Part shown: in pieces, positions 1-6,189 of the stretch
Layout of the letters: each line of letters begins with the position of its first letter
Position numbering within the stretch: position 1 is the first letter of the stretch
Source of the DNA: UBA6183 sp964545895
Lineage (GTDB): Bacteria > Bacteroidota > Bacteroidia > UKL13-3
Length of the DNA: 11,545 nucleotides
Assembly (NCBI GenBank): GCA_964545895.1
Contig: CAZJHS010000093.1
Coordinates: 1 to 11,545 of the forward strand
Direction of reading: 5' to 3'
The notes under the pieces: generated by a model
The model's input: the letters and a program-made list of their open reading frames with translations, nothing else
What the model was told of the DNA's origin: nothing
Databases searched by the model: none
Position numbers and translations under genes: made by a program

Positions 1-432
1 TGCGTATTCTTGCCAATGCACTTTATGGGTTTAGCAGGTGTACCTCGTAGATATTACGCAAACACTGCTTACGACCAATTTAACGTATTTGTTGACATGA
101 ACCAATTCATTACCATCGCTGCTATTATAGGTGGTGCTGCACAATTATTGTTCTTGGTTAACTTCTTCTACAGCATATTTAAAGGTAAGCGTGCTCCTCA
201 AAACCCTTGGTTGGCTAACACTTTAGAGTGGACAGCTCCTGTTGAGCATATTCATGGTAACTGGCCAGGCGAAATCCCTCACGTATATCGTTGGGCATAC
301 GACTACAGTAAACCAGGTGCTGAGTTAGATTACATTCCTCAAAACGTACCTGACCACGGTCAAGAAAGCGTTTACGATGAGCCAAATGCAGTGGAGTTTA
401 TTCCTGCACCAAAAACAACACAACACGCTTAA
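1..432 (+). CDS. ctaD: Cytochrome c oxidase subunit I, C-terminal part (5' end outside window)
   Basis: This is the last 143 residues of the catalytic subunit of an aa3-type heme-copper oxidase, which reduces oxygen to water in the inner membrane. The frame is open from base 1, so the gene begins upstream. The fragment opens with the family signature PMHFMGLAGVPRRY, which follows the last heme-proximal helices in CtaD/COX1. One transmembrane helix follows (about fragment residues 38-60, rich in A, I, L and F), then a hydrophilic tail with NPW and the conserved TLEWTAP segment. The heme and CuB histidines lie outside the window. ctaA starts 23 nt after the stop, so the genes are probably co-transcribed. 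Identity as subunit I is secure from these motifs. The ATG at 16 is internal and not a start. Confidence 0.95.
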   Translation, partial: CVFLPMHFMGLAGVPRRYYANTAYDQFNVFVDMNQFITIAAIIGGAAQLLFLVNFFYSIFKGKRAPQNPWLANTLEWTAPVEHIHGNWPGEIPHVYRWAYDYSKPGAELDYIPQNVPDHGQESVYDEPNAVEFIPAPKTTQHA

Positions 433-455
433 TTTTAAAGTGTAAAAACTTAATA

Positions 456-1445
456 ATGAGCACTACAAAATCAGAAAGAAGATTTAGACGCTTTGGTATT
501 TTAACCATTGGCTCTGTTTTCTTTCTGATTTTTATAGGAGGTTTGGTTAGAAGTACTGGTAGTGGCATGGGTTGCCCCGATTGGCCAAAATGTTTTGATC
601 AATGGGTTCCACCAACACACATCAGCCAACTACCTCCAAATTATAAAGAAATTTACAAAGTGGCAGGACATGAAATTGCCGACTTTGACACCTACAAAAC
701 TTGGACAGAATATTTCAATCGTTTAATTGGTGTATTAACAGGTTTCTTTGTAATATTTACGGTGCTATTTTCTGTTCCTTACCTAAAAACCAAACCCAAC
801 ATATTTTGGCTTAGCTTTTTAGCCTTAGTATTAACAGGTTTCCAAGGTTGGATTGGAGCAAAAGTAGTATCAAGTAATTTAGCTGATTGGATGGTTACCA
901 TCCACATGATTATTGCCTTGATTATTGTTGGTTTATTAATTTATACCATCACATCATCGCAGCAATTTGAGATACAACAATTAAACAACGATAGTTCTTT
1001 GAAGATGTTAATGGTTGCCGTATTAGTGATATCATTAATACAAACCATAACCGGTACGCAAGTTAGAGAAAACGTAGATGCAGTAGCCATTGTAAGTGGC
1101 GAACAAAACAGAGCACATTGGGCCGATTTATTAGGTTTCATGTTCAAGTTTCATCGTACTTTTTCGGCCATAAGTTTATTAATTACCATTACGGTAGTTT
1201 ATAAGTTTAGAGCAGCTTTTGCCCGTAATAGTATTGTATATAAATCAACATTAGCCTTGCTAATTTTAATTGCAGTGCAAATACTAAGTGGTAAGGTTTT
1301 AGATAACTTGGGATTCCCGAGGCACATACAAAGCTTACATTTATTTGTGGGTAGTTTAATCTGTGGCTTGCAAATCTTCATAACCATTGTTCTTTTTTCA
1401 CGAGTAAAAATGCTTGATGCTAAAACATCAACACAAACAATATAA
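456..1445 (+). CDS. ctaA: Heme A synthase (CtaA/COX15 family)
   Basis: It oxidises the C8 methyl group of heme O to a formyl group, giving heme A for the oxidase encoded around it. The 329 residues are mostly hydrophobic with about eight membrane helices in two homologous halves. The first periplasmic loop has the family signature VRSTGSGMGCPDWPKC, with the paired cysteines C40 and C46. Candidate heme-ligand histidines are H150 (TIHM), H233 (FKFHRTF) and H295 (QSLHLF). The first ligand position of the family, Glu-x-x-His in Bacillus CtaA, reads E85-Y-F-N88-R89 here, so the histidine is replaced by asparagine. The second cysteine pair known from Bacillus CtaA is also absent. The ATG at 456 is the first start after ctaD and puts a short basic segment before helix 1. 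There is no Shine-Dalgarno motif, as usual in this phylum. The 3' end overlaps ctaB. Confidence 0.93.
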   Translation: MSTTKSERRFRRFGILTIGSVFFLIFIGGLVRSTGSGMGCPDWPKCFDQWVPPTHISQLPPNYKEIYKVAGHEIADFDTYKTWTEYFNRLIGVLTGFFVIFTVLFSVPYLKTKPNIFWLSFLALVLTGFQGWIGAKVVSSNLADWMVTIHMIIALIIVGLLIYTITSSQQFEIQQLNNDSSLKMLMVAVLVISLIQTITGTQVRENVDAVAIVSGEQNRAHWADLLGFMFKFHRTFSAISLLITITVVYKFRAAFARNSIVYKSTLALLILIAVQILSGKVLDNLGFPRHIQSLHLFVGSLICGLQIFITIVLFSRVKMLDAKTSTQTI

Positions 1446-2346
1446 ATTGGAAAACATAGGCCAACAACATATTTTAGAAGTTAGCGCTTTTAGGCAAAAA
1501 GTAACTGACTACAACCAATTGGTTAAAACACGTTTAACCTTTTTGGTAGTATTGTCGGCTGCAATTACCTATGCTACCGCTGCTTTTAATCAAGGTATTA
1601 ACTGGTTTGACTTAACAGTTTTAATAGTTGGTGGAACATTAGTTACAGGTGCGGCAAATGGTATCAATCAAATTATCGAAAAAAACTTCGATAAATTAAT
1701 GGTACGTACTGCTAATCGCCCAGTAGCCACCCACCGCATGAGCATAACCGAAGCCGTTATTGCAAGTGCATTAATGGGTATTGCCGGTGTTGCACTAATT
1801 GGTTTGTTTTTAAACCCACTAGCAGGTGTAATTGCGTTTATATCGCTATTATTATATGCGTTTATTTACACCCCAATGAAACGCATCTCCCCTATTTCGG
1901 TATTTGTTGGAGCATTTCCTGGTGCTTTACCTGTTTTAATTGGATACACGGCATTCTCTAATACCTTATCATACGAAGCGCTTTTGCTAATTGGCGTTCA
2001 ATTCTTTTGGCAGTTTCCACACTTTTGGAGTATTGCTTGGATTTTGGATGACGACTACAAACGTGCTGGATTTAAAATGCTACCTACTTATGCTAAAGAT
2101 AAAACTTCGGCATTAATTACATTAGCATTTACCGTTTGCTTAATTCCTATTGGATTTATGCCAACATTTGAAGGCTTTACTGGTATTACCTCTGGTATAA
2201 TTGCAATTGGAGCAGCATTAGTACTAACGTATTTCTCATTTAGGTTATATAAAACTTGCGATAACAAAGATGCTAAACGCTTAATGTTTGGTTCGTTTTT
2301 ATATTTACCATTAGTTCAATTGGCCTACTTAATAGATAAAATTTAA
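1417..2346 (+). CDS. ctaB: Protoheme IX farnesyltransferase (heme O synthase)
   Basis: This UbiA-family prenyltransferase attaches a farnesyl group to protoheme to give heme O, the substrate of CtaA. The 309 residues form about nine membrane helices. The first prenyl-diphosphate-binding motif is at residues 84-102 (NQIIEKNFDKLMVRTANRP). It has the N-x3-[D/E]-x3-D pattern ending in RTxxRP, with Glu88 in place of the commoner first Asp. The second conserved loop is at 211-223 (DDDYKRAGFKMLP). I chose ATG 1417. A TTG at 1414 in the same frame is possible but less likely, and a later start at TTG 1447 cannot be excluded because residues 1-30 are poorly conserved. The chosen start lies inside ctaA, giving a 29-nt overlap that suggests translational coupling of the two consecutive heme A steps. 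Confidence 0.93.
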   Translation: MLKHQHKQYKLENIGQQHILEVSAFRQKVTDYNQLVKTRLTFLVVLSAAITYATAAFNQGINWFDLTVLIVGGTLVTGAANGINQIIEKNFDKLMVRTANRPVATHRMSITEAVIASALMGIAGVALIGLFLNPLAGVIAFISLLLYAFIYTPMKRISPISVFVGAFPGALPVLIGYTAFSNTLSYEALLLIGVQFFWQFPHFWSIAWILDDDYKRAGFKMLPTYAKDKTSALITLAFTVCLIPIGFMPTFEGFTGITSGIIAIGAALVLTYFSFRLYKTCDNKDAKRLMFGSFLYLPLVQLAYLIDKI

Positions 2347-2351
2347 ACATT

Positions 2352-2927
2352 ATGGCTACAATTAAACAACATACACAACAAGAACCCGCAACAATTAATC
2401 CTGCTAAATTTCTTACCTGGTTAATTATAGTTGCTAGTGTAATGCTATTTGCAAGTTTAACAAGTGCATACATTGTAAGACGTGGCGAAGGAAATTGGTT
2501 ACAATTTGATATCCCAACCATGTTTGCCATTAGCGTAGTTATTGCTATTTTAAGCAGTGTTACCATACAACTTGCAATTTGGCGCAATAAAAAAGACGAA
2601 TTAAATCAAACCAAAACGGCACTTCTTTTAACTTTTGGCTTAGGTGTAGCATTTTGCATTAGCCAATGGTTAGGTTGGAAAGATTTAGTAGCCAACAATA
2701 TTCACTTTGTGGGTAATCCTTCCGAGTCGTTTTTTTACGTAATTTCAGGCCTGCACCTAGTACACATTTTAGGCGGCATGCTTTTTTTACTGGTGATAAT
2801 AATTAAAGCGTTTCAATATAAAGTTCATAAAACAAGTTCATTGGCTCTTAATCTTTGCGCTACTTACTGGCATTTTTTAGCAGCAACATGGATTTATCTT
2901 TACTTTTTCTTATTGTTGAACCGTTAA
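2352..2927 (+). CDS. Heme-copper oxidase subunit III, short form
   Basis: It is a 191-residue membrane protein of the cytochrome c oxidase subunit III family, an accessory core subunit that stabilises the catalytic subunit and its proton uptake. Five helices are visible at about 20-42, 57-77, 87-108, 127-150 and 170-190, so it lacks the first two helices of seven-helix COX3. Family landmarks are GLHLVHILGG (H135, H138) and YWHFLAATW (W173, H174) before the last helix. The gene starts 5 nt after ctaB and is followed 29 nt later by a second subunit III gene. Such tandem subunit III genes are, as I recall, common in Bacteroidota oxidase clusters. Whether both enter one complex cannot be told from sequence. 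The A-rich leader and the first ATG after ctaB support the start. Confidence 0.88.
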   Translation: MATIKQHTQQEPATINPAKFLTWLIIVASVMLFASLTSAYIVRRGEGNWLQFDIPTMFAISVVIAILSSVTIQLAIWRNKKDELNQTKTALLLTFGLGVAFCISQWLGWKDLVANNIHFVGNPSESFFYVISGLHLVHILGGMLFLLVIIIKAFQYKVHKTSSLALNLCATYWHFLAATWIYLYFFLLLNR

Positions 2928-2956
2928 TTAACAGACAAAAATAGATTAACATAAAT

Positions 2957-3667
2957 ATGGCAAACTCAGCTACATTAACAGACTCAAAAACTCAATGGGG
3001 AGGCGGTAAGTCTCCGTTTAGCGTAAGCTATGGTAAATTAATGATGTGGATCTTCTTACTATCAGATGCATTCTCATTCTCAACCCTTTTAATTGCTTAC
3101 GGATTTATTCGCTACAGCTTTGGTGGAAACGTAGAAACACCTTGGCCTTCGCCAGATCACGTTTTTAATCACTTCCCTTTTACTCATGCTCATTTACCTT
3201 TAATGTTCGTGAGTTTAATGACCTTTATTTTGATTTTTAGTTCAGTAACTATGGTACTAGCTGTTGAAGCTGGTCATCGTATGGCTAAAAACGAAGTAAT
3301 AAAATATATGATTTTAACCATTATTGGTGGTGCAGCTTTCTTAGGTTGCCAAGCTTGGGAGTGGTCACATTTTATTGAAGGTGCAAATCCAAAAACATTA
3401 GCAGATGGAACTATTGTAGCTGGAGCAAACTTATTCCAAAATGAATATGGACCAGTTGCCTTTGCCGATTTGTTCTTTATTGTAACAGGTTTCCATGGTT
3501 TCCACGTATTTAGTGGTGTGATACTTAATATTGTTGTTCTTTTCCAAACAATGGGTGGCGTATTCGAAAAACGTGGTCACTACGAAATGGTAGAAAAAGT
3601 TGGTTTATACTGGCACTTTGTTGATTTGGTTTGGGTATTCGTATTTACCTTCTACTACCTTATCTAA
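2957..3667 (+). CDS. ctaE: Cytochrome c oxidase subunit III
   Basis: This second subunit III is 236 residues long. Five helices are apparent (about 28-50, 82-103, 115-136, 168-198 and 215-236), with longer loops than in the gene before it. Characteristic features are the N-terminal SYGKLMMWIFLLSD segment, GCQAWEWSHF at 130-139, FHGFHVFSG with H180 and H183, and the C-terminal YWHFVDLVWVFVF containing H220 and D223, the classic COX3 ending. It is the better match to canonical CtaE, so it probably occupies the normal subunit III site. The short paralogue at 2352-2927 is more divergent. ATG 2957 is preceded by an A/T-rich leader without Shine-Dalgarno sequence. The gene is 55 nt upstream of subunit IV in the same orientation. 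Confidence 0.92.
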   Translation: MANSATLTDSKTQWGGGKSPFSVSYGKLMMWIFLLSDAFSFSTLLIAYGFIRYSFGGNVETPWPSPDHVFNHFPFTHAHLPLMFVSLMTFILIFSSVTMVLAVEAGHRMAKNEVIKYMILTIIGGAAFLGCQAWEWSHFIEGANPKTLADGTIVAGANLFQNEYGPVAFADLFFIVTGFHGFHVFSGVILNIVVLFQTMGGVFEKRGHYEMVEKVGLYWHFVDLVWVFVFTFYYLI

Positions 3668-3722
3668 ATTAAAAGTAAACAACCCAACATTATCAATTAC
3701 TAACTATTAATATTAGATTTAT

Positions 3723-4103
3723 ATGTCAGCACATACAGAACACTTAGAGCATACAGAGTCTCCTGCGGATATGAAAGCGCAGATTTGGAAAACATTTTGG
3801 ATTCTATTAGCGTTTACCTTAGTTGATATCGCTCTTTACTTCATTATTCCAGCAAGCATGATGCGTAACTGGGTATTCATTGGTTTAGGTATCGTAAAAG
3901 CATTTTTCATTGTTTCTATTTTCATGCACATGAAATTTGAACGTAAGTTTTTACGCATGATGATTATTTTACCAATGATGTTTGTGGTATACCTTATTAC
4001 CTTAATGGTTATTGAAGGTGGATATACCGACAACAACCGTAATGGTGAGCACACAGCTGCTCCTGCTGCTACAGAGCAACATGATGCACACGCTGGTCAC
4101 TAA
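3723..4103 (+). CDS. Cytochrome c oxidase subunit IV, prokaryotic (CyoD/COX4_pro-like)
   Basis: It is a small 126-residue accessory subunit of heme-copper oxidases. Three helices are visible at about 22-42, 50-70 and 76-97, the usual topology and size for the bacterial subunit IV family. The conserved stretch KAFFIVSIFMHMKFERK spans helix 2 and the following loop. Both ends are rich in histidine: the N-terminus has H4, H7 and H10, and the tail after residue 108 has four more, ending DAHAGH. These tails may bind metal, or they may only be flexible; the sequence does not decide. It is the last structural gene of the oxidase block and is followed 27 nt later by a strong hairpin. Family assignment rests on size, topology, the helix 2 motif and position after ctaE. 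Confidence 0.85.
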   Translation: MSAHTEHLEHTESPADMKAQIWKTFWILLAFTLVDIALYFIIPASMMRNWVFIGLGIVKAFFIVSIFMHMKFERKFLRMMIILPMMFVVYLITLMVIEGGYTDNNRNGEHTAAPAATEQHDAHAGH

Positions 4104-4130
4104 TACTAAGTAAAATATTTACAAAATACT

Positions 4131-4164
4131 CAAGAGGTAGTGTTGCTTGCAATACTACCTCTTG
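4131..4164 (+). terminator. Strong hairpin after the oxidase structural genes
   Basis: The arms 4131-4144 and 4151-4164 pair over 14 bp with a single G-U wobble, and an added G-C closes a CTTG tetraloop. It is the strongest stem in the window. The sequence after it (TTATGTAATAAC) has only a weak T-tract, so it may be an incomplete terminator or an mRNA-stabilising 3' structure. The SCO gene starts 20 nt later and no promoter is visible between, which argues for read-through. Confidence 0.65.
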
Positions 4165-4184
4165 TTATGTAATAACAATTTGAG

Positions 4185-4886
4185 ATGAAAAACAGAAAAC
4201 ACTTTTTATTGGGAGCAGGTATTATTGTGTTTCCCATTATTATATTTTATATGCTTAATGTGGGTATACCTCAATACGGTACCCTACCCATTTTTGGCGA
4301 AAAAATTGAACCCAATGGTGCAGATGTAAAAGACACTATTTACTATCAAATACCTAATTTTAAAGTAGTAAATCAGTTAGGTGATACTATTACACAAGAA
4401 AACTTAAACGATGGCATTTATTTAGCCAATTTCTTTTTTGCTTCATGCAAAGATGTATGCCCAAGCATGAACCGAAGAGTAAAACGCGTGTATGATGAAA
4501 TGCAAGAGTTAGCTTATAAAAACAAAGCAATAGCCGAAAAAGAAGGTGTGCCAAACACCAGTATTCCTGTTAGGTTTATATCATTTACTGTCGACCCAGA
4601 GAATGACAGCGTGCCTGTTTTAGCAGCTTACGCCAAACGTTTTGAAGTAAAAGATAATTGGTATTTTACTACCGCAGGTAAAGAAGCTATTTTTAACGTT
4701 GGCCGAGGCTTTTTACTACCAGTATCAATTGAAGATAAAACTATTGACCATAGCCAACAAATTTTACTAATTGATAAACAAAATAGAATCCGTGGTATGT
4801 ATAATACCTTAGATGATTCTGAAATGAAACGATTACAAGGAGAAATAAAAGTACTTTTATATGAATACACCCAACACAACCAATAA
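4185..4886 (+). CDS. SCO1/SenC family copper chaperone
   Basis: SCO proteins are membrane-anchored thioredoxin-fold proteins that deliver copper to, or reduce, the CuA site of subunit II of cytochrome c oxidase. This 233-residue protein has a basic N-terminus and one anchor helix (about 7-27), followed by a periplasmic domain. The copper ligands are visible: C88 and C92 in the SCKDVCP motif, and H189 in DHSQQ. The family segment FTVDPENDSVPVL lies between them, and the domain ends with the expected ILLIDKQNRIRGMY strand. The ATG at 4185 gives a good membrane anchor. A 21-residue charged insertion of the form ELAYKNKAIAEKEGVPN sits between the CxxxC helix and the next strand. The 3' end overlaps the next gene by 26 nt, so the two are probably co-translated. 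Confidence 0.92.
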   Translation: MKNRKHFLLGAGIIVFPIIIFYMLNVGIPQYGTLPIFGEKIEPNGADVKDTIYYQIPNFKVVNQLGDTITQENLNDGIYLANFFFASCKDVCPSMNRRVKRVYDEMQELAYKNKAIAEKEGVPNTSIPVRFISFTVDPENDSVPVLAAYAKRFEVKDNWYFTTAGKEAIFNVGRGFLLPVSIEDKTIDHSQQILLIDKQNRIRGMYNTLDDSEMKRLQGEIKVLLYEYTQHNQ

Positions 4887-5415
4887 TCAAGATAAAATAT
4901 ACTTCCGCATTGTATTAGCACTATCAATAGTGGTATTTATTGCCGTGGTGGCACTTAACCGCAAGCTTATACCACGCCCAAATGTTACGCCTGATTTTAT
5001 CTATAATCTGCCTAGTTTAAACGCCATTATTAATGCAACCTGCAGCGTTTTATTGCTAATATCGTTGTACTTTATTAAACAAAAAAACATAGCCGCACAC
5101 AAAGCCACAAACATGATTACGTTTGCTTTGTCAAGTGTATTTTTAGTTTCGTATGTGCTATTTCATTACTTTATTGATAGTACAGAGTTTCCAAAAGAAA
5201 ACCCTTTACGTAACCTTTATTTAGCGGTATTAATTCCGCATATTATTTTGGCAGCATTGGTTTTACCACTCATTCTTTTAGCGTTTTATCACGGTTTAAA
5301 AATGAATGTAGCTAAACACAAAAAACTAGTTCGTTTTGCCTACCCTATTTGGCTGTTTGTAACAGTAAGTGGTGTTGTTGTTTACTTAATGATATCGCCT
5401 TACTATAACTTTTAA
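4861..5415 (+). CDS. DUF420 membrane protein, CtaM-like oxidase maturation factor
   Basis: It is a 184-residue integral membrane protein with five helices at about 14-33, 52-72, 86-106, 120-145 and 158-178. Landmarks are LPSLNAIINA before helix 2, the loop histidine H80, FHYF with H102, the PHIILAALVLPL helix with H127, YHGLK with H144, then H153 and YPIWLFVTVSGVVVYLM in the last helix. This matches the DUF420 family. Staphylococcus CtaM and Bacillus YozB belong to it, and CtaM is needed for an active aa3 oxidase. The conserved histidines could bind heme or copper, but that is inference. The start ATG lies within the SCO gene (26-nt overlap), tying it to copper delivery. No promoter of its own is visible. 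Confidence 0.85.
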   Translation: MNTPNTTNNQDKIYFRIVLALSIVVFIAVVALNRKLIPRPNVTPDFIYNLPSLNAIINATCSVLLLISLYFIKQKNIAAHKATNMITFALSSVFLVSYVLFHYFIDSTEFPKENPLRNLYLAVLIPHIILAALVLPLILLAFYHGLKMNVAKHKKLVRFAYPIWLFVTVSGVVVYLMISPYYNF

Positions 5416-5468
5416 GCATCACTTTTTTAGTTGACCAATATCATACCTATACAACACACTAATAAGTT

Positions 5469-5476
5469 TACATTTG
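5469..5476 (+). promoter_or_regulatory. Possible -7 promoter element TACATTTG
   Basis: The octamer fits the Bacteroidota TAnnTTTG -7 consensus exactly and lies 7 nt before the ATG at 5484. No TTTG box is found at the expected 19-nt spacing, so this is only half of a promoter. If active, the transcript would be leaderless or nearly so. Confidence 0.3.
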
Positions 5477-5483
5477 CATTGTA

Positions 5484-5732
5484 ATGACTAAGAAAACAAT
5501 TCTAATCATATTGGCAGTGGTGCTTGTTTTAAACGCTACTGATGTATTTGCCCAAGGTTGCCCAATGTGCAAAACCTCGTTAGAGGAAGCACGTAAAAAT
5601 GGGTCGATGGTTGGCAATACCCTAAACAACGGAATTTTGTACCTACTTGCCCTCCCTTACTTAGTGTTATCCGCATTCGGAATTATTTGGTACCGCAATA
5701 CCAAGTTAAAAAAACAACAAAGCAACAACTAA
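5484..5732 (+). CDS. Small exported membrane protein with CPMC motif, function unknown
   Basis: I recognise no characterised family. The 82-residue product has a signal peptide (MTKK, hydrophobic core 5-17, likely cleavage after A23 in DVFAQ). It continues with GCPMCKTSLEEARKNGS, carrying a CxxC pair (C26, C29), then a single helix at about 49-70 and a basic tail RNTKLKKQQ facing the cytoplasm. The mature form is thus a short periplasmic CPMC head on one anchor. AQGC is a poor lipobox, so a lipoprotein is unlikely. I recall similar short CPMC proteins in other Bacteroidota, unnamed. Its position between SCO/DUF420 and a DUF983 gene, with only 2 nt to the latter, suggests a part in oxidase assembly, for example handling copper, heme or disulfides. 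This is inference from context. Codon use and composition match the neighbours. Confidence 0.8.
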   Translation: MTKKTILIILAVVLVLNATDVFAQGCPMCKTSLEEARKNGSMVGNTLNNGILYLLALPYLVLSAFGIIWYRNTKLKKQQSNN

Positions 5733-5734
5733 AA

Positions 5735-6130
5735 ATGAGCACCACATACACACATACTCCAAGTAAACCACTTGCAATGCTTCAATGCAAATGCCCTCGC
5801 TGCCAAACGGGAGATATGTTTAAACATAAAGCCACTAATTTAAAAGGCTTTATGCAAATGCATACCACTTGCCCACATTGCGAGCTACGCTTTGAAATTG
5901 AACCAGGATTTTTTTGGGGAGCTATGTATGTAAGTTATGCATTAACTACAGCGCTTATGCTTATCAGTTGCGGAACGCTTTTATTGGCCTTTAACGACCC
6001 TGATTTTTGGGTTTACGTAACCACAATAATTGTTGCGGTGGTAGTTACATTACCGTGGGTATTCAGGTACTCTCGCATGTTAATGTTATACATTATGTCG
6101 CCAATTAAATTTGACACTAAATTTGTTTAA
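5735..6130 (+). CDS. DUF983 family zinc-ribbon membrane protein
   Basis: This 131-residue protein fits the DUF983 family. A cytoplasmic N-terminal zinc ribbon is formed by two CxxC knuckles, C20-C23 (CPRC) and C46-C49 (CPHC). The family segment LRFEIEPGFFWGAMYVSY follows, leading into helix 1 (about 60-82) and helix 2 (about 88-110), then a basic tail. The molecular function is unknown. In alphaproteobacteria DUF983 genes also sit beside cytochrome oxidase subunit III and SURF1 genes, which supports a role in oxidase biogenesis. I chose ATG 5735, 2 nt after the CPMC gene. A longer frame from TTG 5687 would overlap that gene by 46 nt and adds residues unlike the family. Transcription with the preceding gene is almost certain. 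Confidence 0.83.
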   Translation: MSTTYTHTPSKPLAMLQCKCPRCQTGDMFKHKATNLKGFMQMHTTCPHCELRFEIEPGFFWGAMYVSYALTTALMLISCGTLLLAFNDPDFWVYVTTIIVAVVVTLPWVFRYSRMLMLYIMSPIKFDTKFV

Positions 6131-6151
6131 CCAACACTTTGCTTAATTAAT

Positions 6152-6189
6152 AAAAAGTCTATTTTTACACTTGTATGAATAGACTTTTT
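6152..6189 (+). repeat. 12-bp inverted repeat enclosing the receptor start codon
   Basis: AAAAAGTCTATT at 6152-6163 is perfectly complementary to 6178-6189, with a 14-nt loop. The right arm ends in a run of six to seven T, so the RNA would have the form of a weak intrinsic terminator. The ATG of the TonB receptor (6175) lies in the loop and codons 2-5 lie in the right arm. It may terminate the upstream unit, mask the start codon, or both. The stem has only two G-C pairs. Confidence 0.5.

Noticed and set aside
2273..2587. Antisense frame of 104 codons across the ctaB/subunit III junction
   Set aside because: It is a shadow of two well-supported genes and has no family features.
4628..4927. 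Antisense frame of 99 codons over the SCO and DUF420 genes
   Set aside because: It lies opposite clear conserved coding sequence, with no plausible start context.
5687..5734. Upstream TTG extension of the DUF983 gene
   Set aside because: It would overlap the CPMC gene by 46 nt and adds residues not typical of the family; ATG 5735 fits better.
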